Positions 44,735 to 52,702 of a stretch of DNA of 59,262 bases are shown here, one piece after another. Position 1 is the stretch's first letter. Each line of letters begins with the position of its first letter. The position numbers were made by a program, and so were the translations under genes. The notes under the pieces were generated by a model. That model had not been told where the DNA came from. It worked only from the letters and a program-made list of their open reading frames with translations, and ran no database searches. Source of the DNA: Gammaproteobacteria bacterium (GTDB lineage Bacteria > Pseudomonadota > Gammaproteobacteria > Thiohalomonadales > Thiohalomonadaceae); NCBI GenBank assembly GCA_015231435.1, contig JADGBN010000004.1, positions 1 to 59,262 on the forward strand, in the 5' to 3' direction.

Positions 44735-45520
44735 TTGCCCGCAACCCCCTTTATCAGCGAGTTAGTCACGCAGAAACTTGGCGGTGACCCCCCGCTGCAG
44801 CACTTTCTTGCCGGTTTGCAGCACGAAATAAACAGTGCGCTAACGATTGCCCAGAGCAATCTCGAAATCCTCAGTCAGGATCTTCAGTGGCTGGAGGCGG
44901 ATGATGGTGCCAAGGAGCGCCTCCATGTCGATATTGACGCTGCGCAAAGTGGTCTTAACCGTCTGAATACGGTCATGCTCACCTTAAATGCCGTCTGCGA
45001 CAACAGCCACCAGTCACGCCAACCCTGCAATCTTCTGACAGCGCTGCAACTGAGCATCGACTCGCAAAAACAACGTCTTAATAAACTCGCTATTCAGATC
45101 ACCCTTAACGGTGCAGCAGTCGCCATTCACCATGGCCAACCGCTGCCGCAGCAACCGCTTTCTGCGATTGGTGCTGATGCGACCATGGTGCAGTTAATCT
45201 GGACGATTTTATTAAAAAATGCCATTGACGCCTATGCGGTGATGATTGACCCACCGCCAAAGGCAAAGCTGATTAAGTTGGCGCTAACGCAGCAACAGCA
45301 AACAGTTGACTGCCGTATCAGTAGCTGCACTGCGCCGCAGGCGATTATTGATATTAATGAACTGCTGCAGCCCTTTAGCCACCTGCGTAAACATGCCGGA
45401 CTCGGCTTTAGCCTTTATGCTGCCAACACTATTCTTGCTAACTATCAGAGTCGTCTGAAGATTGAACGTGACGCCTCCTGGCTCACTTTCAGTTTTGCCC
45501 TACCGTGTCGAGCGCCCTAG
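44735..45520 (+). CDS. Histidine kinase-like protein, cytoplasmic
   Basis: 261 aa. Phospho-His candidate in LQHEINSALTIAQSN (about residue 30), then coiled helices, then an ATPase-like half with LLKNAIDAYAVM (N-box, about 165) and LGFSLYAANTIL near the end. The G1 box is hard to see, so ATPase activity may be weakened. It starts at TTG 44735, 2 bases after the receiver stop, so coupled. Its 3' end overlaps damX by 21 bases, tail to tail. Confidence 0.72.
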   Translation: MPATPFISELVTQKLGGDPPLQHFLAGLQHEINSALTIAQSNLEILSQDLQWLEADDGAKERLHVDIDAAQSGLNRLNTVMLTLNAVCDNSHQSRQPCNLLTALQLSIDSQKQRLNKLAIQITLNGAAVAIHHGQPLPQQPLSAIGADATMVQLIWTILLKNAIDAYAVMIDPPPKAKLIKLALTQQQQTVDCRISSCTAPQAIIDINELLQPFSHLRKHAGLGFSLYAANTILANYQSRLKIERDASWLTFSFALPCRAP

Positions 45521-47434
45521 TTCATCCTGAATTGTCGCGAAGCTTTTTATCTGCACCGCCGCCTTAACCCCCTGCAGCTGACGTTTTCCCTGCTCGGCGG
45601 CAGCACGATCACTAAAACTGCCCAAAATCAGCAGATACCAGCGCCTTCCCTCACGTTTTACCGGAATAAGACGCGCTGATCCCGCAACCCCGTTCTGCCC
45701 TATCAGGCTTGCAAATTCTGCGACAGTCGCCGCCTGCGCCAACTGCAACGTATAGTGCTGTGAGTTTTGACTCCAGACCCAGGGAATGGCATTAGCATTA
45801 ACACTGTTCTCTGCCGCTATTTTTGCGCTGCTTGGCGGTGAGGCTGGTGGTGCTGCGGGCGCTGCAGACGGTTGAAGCGCTGCCGCCTTGCCCGCCTCTT
45901 TACTAGGCGTTGCCGCCTCAAGGGTGGCCATTAATTTACCTGCTGCAACCTGCTCACGAATGGTCGCCATATCACGCACCCAAGGGGCAAGCTCCCGGTT
46001 AAGGAGTTTTGCTTCAACCGCTTGCGCCGCTGCTTTATCGGCATAGGCTCCCATCACCACGACAAACAACCCCTCACCACTGCGCGCACGGCTATAAAGC
46101 GCCAGTGCCCCTTGCAGCTGATAGCGCTGTCGCAGCTCTAACAGATCGGGACGTTGCGACACCGCCAGCAGCTGCAGCGCATAACTGCCCTCGGCAGCCC
46201 GACTCAGCCAGTTCGCCACGGGCTCTGTACGAGGCGGGCGCGGCTCAGGCTGCGCCGCTATTTTTGCAACTTTTTCCGTCGGCTTAACCGCCTCTACTGC
46301 TACAGGCCTCTCTTTGTTACTCATCGGGTTAACTTCTGCAGCTTTCGCTGCTGTCACCCCCTTATCGCTGGTAACAGGCGATTCAATCAGATTAGGGAGC
46401 TTTGGTTCTGCTTGCGGTTCTGGCAGTGGCGGTACGACAACAGCGGGCGGTAAAGCAAGCGGTAACGACTCTTCAATGACCGCCACTGGCACCTCTTCGC
46501 TTATCGCACTACTTTGCGGATCTGCGACGCGTGGCACTAGCGGATTTGGCAGCGCTGGCAGTGCCAGCACCTCACCCTCTGCCGCCAGCGTCGGTGCGGC
46601 AACGGTGGTTTTTTTAACGCTGTTTAAGCGTTTATCTCCCAGTGCAATATCAACGACAAAATAGAGAATGAGCACGATCGGTAACGACAGCGTCAACCAG
46701 AATCGCCAATCACCGCGCAGCTGTTGCCATGGCCAAAGCGCCCCGTGAGCGCCTGCGGCACCTGCTTGCCGCAGCAGGGAGATCACCGTGGCAGGGTGCC
46801 CCTCACTTCGATAACGCAGCTGTTTAAGCGCCGCTTCGTCCATTTCACTGGGGGGGATAAGCTGCTGTTCATGTAGCCAGGCGACAAAACCAGTTAACTC
46901 ACTTTCACTAAAGGGCGGGAGTTCAATATGTCGCAGCGGGAGTTCACGACTATAGGGGTTACTTTTTAACCGCGGGACAAAGGCATCGTCACCACACAAT
47001 AGCAGGCGCAGCAGTGGCTCGTCGGCAGCGTTGCGCAGCGATGCGAAGTGGATCAGTGCCTCCAGAGAGTCGGCGGGTAACAACCCCGCATCATCCACCA
47101 GTAACAGCTGCGGTGCGCCCAGCTCCTGCAGGTGGTCGCGAAACTGCTCGATAAGATAGTGACCATCACGGCCGCTGTAGCTAAATCCGGCCGCCGCCGC
47201 CAACTGCCGAAAGATCGCTATTATCGACGGTTGCTCTGCTCCTTGCAGCAGCAGCGACTGGCCATCGCTTTCTAAACGTCTCTGCAACTGCTGCAGCAGC
47301 AGCGTCTTTCCTGAACCCTCTTTGGCCGTGATGAGCAGCAACTCATGGCCAAAGCGCAGTAGGTGCGGAATTAGCTCCAACTGCTGACGCAGCGTATTGC
47401 TGACAAACAGGGCACTATTTTGGGATTGGCTCAT
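45500..47434 (-). CDS. damX: DamX-like ATPase/SPOR cell-division protein
   Basis: 644 aa. N-terminal AAA-type ATPase (about 20-265) with Walker A AKEGSGKTLLLQQL and LLLVDDAG; one membrane helix (about 250-270, FWLTLSLPIVLILYFVVDI); an Ala/Pro-rich periplasmic linker; then two SPOR-like segments, about 415-480 and about 560-635. SPOR domains bind denuded septal peptidoglycan. The neighbours (dgt, aroB, aroK, pil) match the gammaproteobacterial damX order. It overlaps the WGR gene by 4 bases. Confidence 0.87.
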   Translation of the reverse strand: MSQSQNSALFVSNTLRQQLELIPHLLRFGHELLLITAKEGSGKTLLLQQLQRRLESDGQSLLLQGAEQPSIIAIFRQLAAAAGFSYSGRDGHYLIEQFRDHLQELGAPQLLLVDDAGLLPADSLEALIHFASLRNAADEPLLRLLLCGDDAFVPRLKSNPYSRELPLRHIELPPFSESELTGFVAWLHEQQLIPPSEMDEAALKQLRYRSEGHPATVISLLRQAGAAGAHGALWPWQQLRGDWRFWLTLSLPIVLILYFVVDIALGDKRLNSVKKTTVAAPTLAAEGEVLALPALPNPLVPRVADPQSSAISEEVPVAVIEESLPLALPPAVVVPPLPEPQAEPKLPNLIESPVTSDKGVTAAKAAEVNPMSNKERPVAVEAVKPTEKVAKIAAQPEPRPPRTEPVANWLSRAAEGSYALQLLAVSQRPDLLELRQRYQLQGALALYSRARSGEGLFVVVMGAYADKAAAQAVEAKLLNRELAPWVRDMATIREQVAAGKLMATLEAATPSKEAGKAAALQPSAAPAAPPASPPSSAKIAAENSVNANAIPWVWSQNSQHYTLQLAQAATVAEFASLIGQNGVAGSARLIPVKREGRRWYLLILGSFSDRAAAEQGKRQLQGVKAAVQIKSFATIQDELGRSTR

Positions 47435-47730
47435 GCGCTATGCAACTCTAATAAAGCGTGATCATCAAGGGGTTCACGCCGTTGCTGGCTATCACCTTCG
47501 ACATACATCAGGCGGTAACCACGCCTAAGCTGCGCATCACGAAACTTCATCAGTCGCGCCTCTGCCGCCTCACGGCTGCTAAAATGCTCTTTTAGCAAGG
47601 TGCCACGCACCCCTTCCAACCCATAGACACGCACCACATTCCACCCCGCAAACAGATCGGGCTGAATCAACAGATGGTAATAGCGGGTTCCCCCGGGCTG
47701 TAGCGGTGGTGTCTGCAGATAGACACGCAT
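47431..47730 (-). CDS. WGR domain protein, 99 aa
   Basis: A WGR domain takes up residues about 15-85: WNVVRVYGLEGVRGT, FSSREAAEARL and LRRGYRLMYVEG. WGR domains are known from PARP proteins, where they contact DNA; the role of small bacterial copies is not established. ATG 47730 overlaps the dgt stop by 1 base and its own stop overlaps damX by 4 bases, so dgt, this gene and damX are translationally coupled. Confidence 0.82.
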   Translation of the reverse strand: MRVYLQTPPLQPGGTRYYHLLIQPDLFAGWNVVRVYGLEGVRGTLLKEHFSSREAAEARLMKFRDAQLRRGYRLMYVEGDSQQRREPLDDHALLELHSA

Positions 47731-48878
47731 TAGGTGATCTCATCAGGATAAAAAAGACGCTTATATTCACTAATCGCGTAACGGTCGGTCATCCCAGCGA
47801 TATAGTCGGCAATTAGGCGTTGCGGCGTTTCGACCATATCCCCCGCCTCCGCCTGCTGTAACCGCAGCTGCACCTTATCGGGTAGCAGGGCATGATCTTC
47901 ACTAAAGGCATTAAAGAGCGCCTCAACCGTGCGCTGCGCCTTTACCGTCATGCGATGCACATGATAGTGGCTGTAGAGTTGCTGGCGCAAAAACTGCTTA
48001 AGGCTCTGATGCGCCGCCTCCATCGTTGCACTAAAACGGATAAGCGGCTGGCTTAGCGCCCGCACCGCCTGGCTGTTTTTCGGATGGTACTGTTGCAAAG
48101 TCCGCTGACTCTCCTCCAGCAGATCGGTCACCTGTGCGTTAATCATGCGACGGATCACCTCATGAATCAGGCGCCGTCCGGCAACCTTGGGGTGCAGACG
48201 TCGAACCTGATCATACTGCTGATTAAAGAGCAGCTCATGACGCATCTGCTCAATGGTTAAAATACCGCAACGTAGCCCGTCATCGACATCGTGATTGTTA
48301 TAGGCGATGGCATCAGCGACATCGGCAACCTGCGCCTCCAGCGAGGGCTGCGAATTATTAATAAAGCGTCGCCCTACCTCACCCAAATCATACGCCTTGG
48401 CACGGGAGCAGTGTTTCAGAATGCCCTCACGACTCTCAAAGGTGAGGTTCAGCCCATTAAACTCGGCATAACGCTCCTCTAACTGATCGACCACCCGCAA
48501 GGATTGTAAATTGTGCTCAAAGCCGCCATAGGGGTGCATCACCCGATTGAGCGCACTCTGCCCTGCATGGCCAAACGGGGTGTGTCCCAAATCATGGGAG
48601 AGGGCAATGGTTTCAGTTAAATCTTCATTCAGTGCGAGGGCTCGCGCAATCGAGCGGCCAATCTGCGCTACCTCGAGCGAGTGGGTCAGACGGGTGCGAA
48701 ACATATCACCCTCATGATTAACAAAGACCTGCGTCTTGTACTCTAGGCGGCGAAAGGCGCCGCAATGAATGACGCGATCGCGGTCGCGCTGATACTCACC
48801 ACGAAAGCGTGGCGGCGTCTCGGCAAAGAGACGGCCGCGAGAGTGCAATTCATCACTAGCATAGGGTGATAACGCCAT
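47730..48878 (-). CDS. dgt: Deoxyguanosinetriphosphate triphosphohydrolase-like protein
   Basis: 382 aa HD-domain protein: CGAFRRLEYKTQVF, RTRLTHSLEVAQIGR (first metal His), SHDLGHTPFGHAGQ (HD pair) and YNNHDVDDGL. The family removes triphosphate from dNTPs. Start at ATG 48878 (MALSPYAS); a TTG 4 codons upstream is also possible and neither has a good ribosome site. Translationally coupled to the WGR gene. Confidence 0.9.
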   Translation of the reverse strand: MALSPYASDELHSRGRLFAETPPRFRGEYQRDRDRVIHCGAFRRLEYKTQVFVNHEGDMFRTRLTHSLEVAQIGRSIARALALNEDLTETIALSHDLGHTPFGHAGQSALNRVMHPYGGFEHNLQSLRVVDQLEERYAEFNGLNLTFESREGILKHCSRAKAYDLGEVGRRFINNSQPSLEAQVADVADAIAYNNHDVDDGLRCGILTIEQMRHELLFNQQYDQVRRLHPKVAGRRLIHEVIRRMINAQVTDLLEESQRTLQQYHPKNSQAVRALSQPLIRFSATMEAAHQSLKQFLRQQLYSHYHVHRMTVKAQRTVEALFNAFSEDHALLPDKVQLRLQQAEAGDMVETPQRLIADYIAGMTDRYAISEYKRLFYPDEIT

Positions 48879-48948
48879 GATTAAACTCAAACTGGTTAAC
48901 TATCTCTATTTTGGTTAGGGGCAGTGCAAAACTGCCTGCAACTATATA

Positions 48949-49053
48949 TATACCCAAAATCATTGGAAATGATGGAAGGCGGCAAAGTCGCGAATCCCCA
49001 TGAGCTTAGTAAACCTAAGTGATTGGGGTGAGCGACTGAAGCGTGCGCAGCCT
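48949..49053. repeat. Palindromic repeat family, copy C (105 bp, 3' end cut off)
   Basis: Identical at every base to 124-228 of copy A, including the central hairpin. It stops at GCGCAGCCT, where copy A continues to GGGTATA; here a different repeat begins 4 bases later. A run of TATATA precedes it. Confidence 0.92.
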
Positions 49054-49057
49054 TCAC

Positions 49058-49120
49058 CCCGTTCGGGATGAACCTATCGAAGCCATCTCCCCGCCCTTCG
49101 ACAAGCTCAGGGCGAACGGG
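49058..49120. repeat. 25-bp inverted repeat with CCCGTTCG...CGAACGGG arms
   Basis: The left arm (49058-49082) matches the complement of the right arm (49096-49120) at 19 of 25 bases, around a 13-base loop. The right arm contains CTTCGACAAGCTCAGGGCGA, a sequence I recall as a common dispersed repeat in proteobacteria. It lies just downstream of the aroB stop. No T tract. Confidence 0.7.
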
Positions 49121-49130
49121 TTTATTTAAT

Positions 49131-50264
49131 TTACACTGCTAAATAACCACCCAGCCAACGCCTGAGATCTGCCTCATCAACCGCTTCGGCAACAAAGGCG
49201 TGGCCAATCCCCTTAAGCAGCACCAGACGCAAACGCCCCGCCTTCACCTTTTTATCGACCGCCATGTGAGCCATAAATTGGTCGGCTGTGAGTTCAGCAG
49301 GGGGCTGCGTCGCAAGCCCTGCAGCAACCATCATAGCCGTTATTTTTTGCAGATCACTTTGCGGCAACAGACCTAAATGGTGCGAATAGGCAGCCGCTAG
49401 TACCATACCGGTCGCCACCGCCTCACCGTGCAGCCAATTTCCATAACCCATGGCGGTCTCAATCGCATGACCAAAGGTGTGGCCAAGGTTAAGCAGGGCG
49501 CGCTTGCCCGCCTCACGCTCATCCGCTGCCACCACCGCAGCCTTATCTTTGCAGCTTACCTCAACGGCATAAGCGAGCGCTGTCATATCGCGCTGCAGCA
49601 GCTGCGGCAAAGCACTCTCCAGCCAACCAAAGAAGGGGAGATCATCTATCAGTCCGTACTTAATCACCTCCGCAAGCCCGGCGCGCAGCTGTCGATCATC
49701 AAGACTGTTTAGGGTCGCGGTATCGGCAATCACCAGTTTCGGCTGATGAAAAGCACCTATCATATTTTTACCGAGGGGGTGATTAATCCCGGTCTTCCCC
49801 CCCACGGAGGAGTCCACCTGCGCCAGCAGCGTCGTCGGCACCTGAATAAAGTCGATACCGCGCTGATAGGTGGCTGCGGCGTATCCGGTGATATCGCCAA
49901 TCACCCCGCCGCCTAGCGCCACCAGTGTCGAGCCGCGATCAAAACGTTTTTGCAGCAGCGCATCATAAATGAGGTTCAGGGTTTCACCGTTTTTGTACTG
50001 CTCACCATCAGGAAGAATTAGGGTATCGTGAGAGTACCCCTCAAGACCCTGCTGTAGCTTTTCAAGATAGAGCGGCGCAACCGTACTATTGGTCACAATC
50101 AAAAGACGACTTTTGCCAAGGTCAGCGACACTGTAACTGGCACCTTTGCCAAGAAGATCGCTACCAATGATAATCGAGTAGCTACGCTCCGCGAGACTAA
50201 CATCGACCATTTTAATGGTGCTGTGTGTTTTGCTACTGCTGTTAGCGTCGGCAATAAAGGTCAT
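49131..50264 (-). CDS. aroB: 3-dehydroquinate synthase
   Basis: 377 aa. It makes 3-dehydroquinate from DAHP in the shikimate pathway with NAD and zinc. Motifs: [42 protein letters not shown] and GEAVATGM. Start at ATG 50264 after GAGAGG; it overlaps the aroK stop by 4 bases (ATGA). Confidence 0.95.
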   Translation of the reverse strand: MTFIADANSSSKTHSTIKMVDVSLAERSYSIIIGSDLLGKGASYSVADLGKSRLLIVTNSTVAPLYLEKLQQGLEGYSHDTLILPDGEQYKNGETLNLIYDALLQKRFDRGSTLVALGGGVIGDITGYAAATYQRGIDFIQVPTTLLAQVDSSVGGKTGINHPLGKNMIGAFHQPKLVIADTATLNSLDDRQLRAGLAEVIKYGLIDDLPFFGWLESALPQLLQRDMTALAYAVEVSCKDKAAVVAADEREAGKRALLNLGHTFGHAIETAMGYGNWLHGEAVATGMVLAAAYSHHLGLLPQSDLQKITAMMVAAGLATQPPAELTADQFMAHMAVDKKVKAGRLRLVLLKGIGHAFVAEAVDEADLRRWLGGYLAV

Positions 50265-50806
50265 CGTAATCCTCTCTCCACGGCAAAATCGCACTCCTGT
50301 TCAAGGCGCGACAGAATCTCTTTAGTGACGCTGCGAATCGAGCGCTCTTCAGTGTGAATAATGAGGGTCGCAACCTGACGATAGAGCGGATCGCGCGCTG
50401 CCATTAGCTCTTTAAGCTTCTGCCGTGGATTGTCGTTTTGCAACAGCGGACGGTTTTTGTCACGGTAGGTACGCAGAAAAAGCTGTTCAACCGAAGCGTA
50501 GAGGTAGATCACCAAACCTCGAGTTTTCAGATGCAGGCGATTCTCTTCCCGTAGTACCGCGCCACCGCCAGTTGCCAATACCAGCCCAGACTCCTGGGTC
50601 AGCTCATCAAGCAGCGCCGTTTCGCGCTTGCGAAACCCCTCTTCACCCTCAATTTCAAAAATTAGCGGAATACTCGCGCCAGTACGCTTGACCAGTTCGT
50701 GATCGCAATCCTTAAACGGTAGTTTCAGGCTACGCGCCAAGTGACGCCCGATGGTGCTCTTGCCAGAGCCCATCGGACCGATTAGAAAAACATTATTTCG
50801 TAACAC
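50261..50806 (-). CDS. aroK: Shikimate kinase
   Basis: 181 aa. Walker [16 protein letters not shown], then [13 protein letters not shown] and ATGGGAVLR. It phosphorylates shikimate. Start is GTG 50806. It lies in its usual place before aroB, but the normal neighbour pilQ is displaced by the 625-aa lipoprotein gene. Confidence 0.94.
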   Translation of the reverse strand: MLRNNVFLIGPMGSGKSTIGRHLARSLKLPFKDCDHELVKRTGASIPLIFEIEGEEGFRKRETALLDELTQESGLVLATGGGAVLREENRLHLKTRGLVIYLYASVEQLFLRTYRDKNRPLLQNDNPRQKLKELMAARDPLYRQVATLIIHTEERSIRSVTKEILSRLEQECDFAVERGLR

Positions 50807-50815
50807 AGACTAAAC

Positions 50816-52693
50816 CTATGGAATTAGAACATCCACCTTGCCACTTCTGTCTGTATTAGTATAGTTAATCGTCGCTGATGTTCCTGATGCCGAATTACTA
50901 ATTGACACGCGTGAAGTACAAAATCCATATCGATCGGTTGTACAGACTTGAGGTGTTATTGTTATTATTGGATTTATTGGATCTCCTGATGCATTTACAG
51001 CAACGGCGGTAATCGCAACACTAGCAAACAAATTAGCAAAAGGTAGTTCAATTCCATCACCACCATCCTCCAGCAACAAGTTAATGTCATAGGTGCCTTC
51101 CTTTGTAATCGTAGCTAAGCTTGGTGTAATCGTACCGCCGGCAACCGAGTGATAACAAAAGTCATCAGTAAAACTAACAACCGTACCATTTCGTGCACTT
51201 GCCACTAAATAAACATCTGCAGAACCTGCTGGTGATACTCGAGTATCTTGTGAGGGATCAATGCATCCTGTCAAAATCGCATCATTTTTTGACGGATAAA
51301 TAAGACGAAACTCTGCCAGTCCGTTTTTTGTAGTTACGTAACCGTTAGTAGCAATTGCTGTTCCTGTCGTATCTTTATTAATCCCAAAGATAGAGGCACC
51401 TAATGTTGATGCGCCAACAATATACTCTAAATTAGAGTCTTTATTAAAAAATTGCTGCTGCAACTCAACTTGAGTGGCAGATGATGTGTAATTTTCAACA
51501 TATCTTAATTTATCGTCTGTGATGGCATCAAAAATCATCAACCTATCATTTGGCTCAATACGACGCAACTCACCATTTCGTGAAATACGTGCATCGGCAA
51601 AAGTTATCAAAGTACCATCAGCCAACTTGGGGCTTATGTCATAAAAAGTTGTTCCGCCAACCGCTGTCTCCCCTGTCGTACCCTCGACAATAATAGAGTC
51701 AACAACACCCAACGAAATCCCAGTACCATCACTCACTGCATTACCATATTTATCGGTTACATTTATTCCTCCCTTAACAGAATAGAAGCCTGGGGTAAAA
51801 CCAAAAACAGGATCCTCATTCGCCTCATCATTAAGATTTGCGATACCATGTTGTGAAGTACTAAAGGTAATCGAATGTGGAGGACCCGAAACTATATTAA
51901 TTTGTGAATCGGTTACACTTTGTAATACTGCACCACTTTCATTGACCAGCTCGATTTTAATACTGACAATACCAGGGATACTTCCTGATTGCACAGATGC
52001 AGTGCTAACTCCATCCTTTGTCGAAATCAGGATCGCAGAATCACTACTAATTTTTTCACCAGACATGGCAGTACCCGAGAGTCGTTCCCCACCCCCAGGG
52101 GAGGCAACAATTGTAAGTTTTAGATTGTTGTAGGCCGTGTCATCAATCGCTTTACCGTTACTGTCATTAACCGTCACAACAAAGTTGGTTATCTCATTTT
52201 CTCCAACATCTTTCACAGCAAGCTGACTATTACTAACTATTACGCTTATTGTATATACCCCAGCCACTCCGCTTGCATCAACACCATCAGTTATACGTAA
52301 AAAAGCCTTTTCTGATACTTTACTTCCAATTACTGCTTGTACATAGAGGCTGGAAGTAAAGTGAACTGGAATAGCATAATCCTTCTTTTCATAACTACCA
52401 CTATCATCCGTAGTTACAGAGAGAGCAGCCATCGACATCCCCTCTACTGAAAAAATATTGATTACTACATTTTTACTGACGACTGCCTTTCCGCTGCTAT
52501 CACGAACCGTACCACTAATTGTCAAGAACTCACCAGTTTTTAGCTTCTCACTACTAAGGTGCAATGTAATAGTCGATACAGTCAACTCATCGACGAATGC
52601 CTTATCATCGACATCAATATCTGCCTGATCACCGCAACTTATTAAGGTCACTGCAACGACTGCTAAAAATGATGACCATAGAATTTTTATCAT
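50816..52693 (-). CDS. Large lipoprotein with bacterial Ig-like (Big-type) domains
   Basis: 625 aa. Lipoprotein signal peptide ending LISC (Cys20). The rest is beta-rich, with at least four Ig-like (Big/invasin-like) units, each with a pattern like TVRDSSGKAV, VTVNDSNGKAID and VNVTDKYGNAVSD, about 100-150 residues apart. It should be exported and anchored in the outer membrane. The DNA is clearly more AT-rich than its neighbours. It lies between pilQ (10 bases) and aroK (9 bases), so it is probably co-transcribed with the pil genes and may act at the pilus secretin or cell surface (inference). Confidence 0.8.
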   Translation of the reverse strand: MIKILWSSFLAVVAVTLISCGDQADIDVDDKAFVDELTVSTITLHLSSEKLKTGEFLTISGTVRDSSGKAVVSKNVVINIFSVEGMSMAALSVTTDDSGSYEKKDYAIPVHFTSSLYVQAVIGSKVSEKAFLRITDGVDASGVAGVYTISVIVSNSQLAVKDVGENEITNFVVTVNDSNGKAIDDTAYNNLKLTIVASPGGGERLSGTAMSGEKISSDSAILISTKDGVSTASVQSGSIPGIVSIKIELVNESGAVLQSVTDSQINIVSGPPHSITFSTSQHGIANLNDEANEDPVFGFTPGFYSVKGGINVTDKYGNAVSDGTGISLGVVDSIIVEGTTGETAVGGTTFYDISPKLADGTLITFADARISRNGELRRIEPNDRLMIFDAITDDKLRYVENYTSSATQVELQQQFFNKDSNLEYIVGASTLGASIFGINKDTTGTAIATNGYVTTKNGLAEFRLIYPSKNDAILTGCIDPSQDTRVSPAGSADVYLVASARNGTVVSFTDDFCYHSVAGGTITPSLATITKEGTYDINLLLEDGGDGIELPFANLFASVAITAVAVNASGDPINPIITITPQVCTTDRYGFCTSRVSISNSASGTSATINYTNTDRSGKVDVLIP

Positions 52694-52702
52694 GACGAGC
52701 CT

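Larger units (their letters stand above)
48879..49130. other. 252-bp dgt upstream region holding two repeat elements
   Basis: It holds palindromic repeat copy C (48949-49053) and directly after it the inverted repeat at 49058-49120. No gene is supported and no clear promoter for dgt is seen. Confidence 0.6.
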
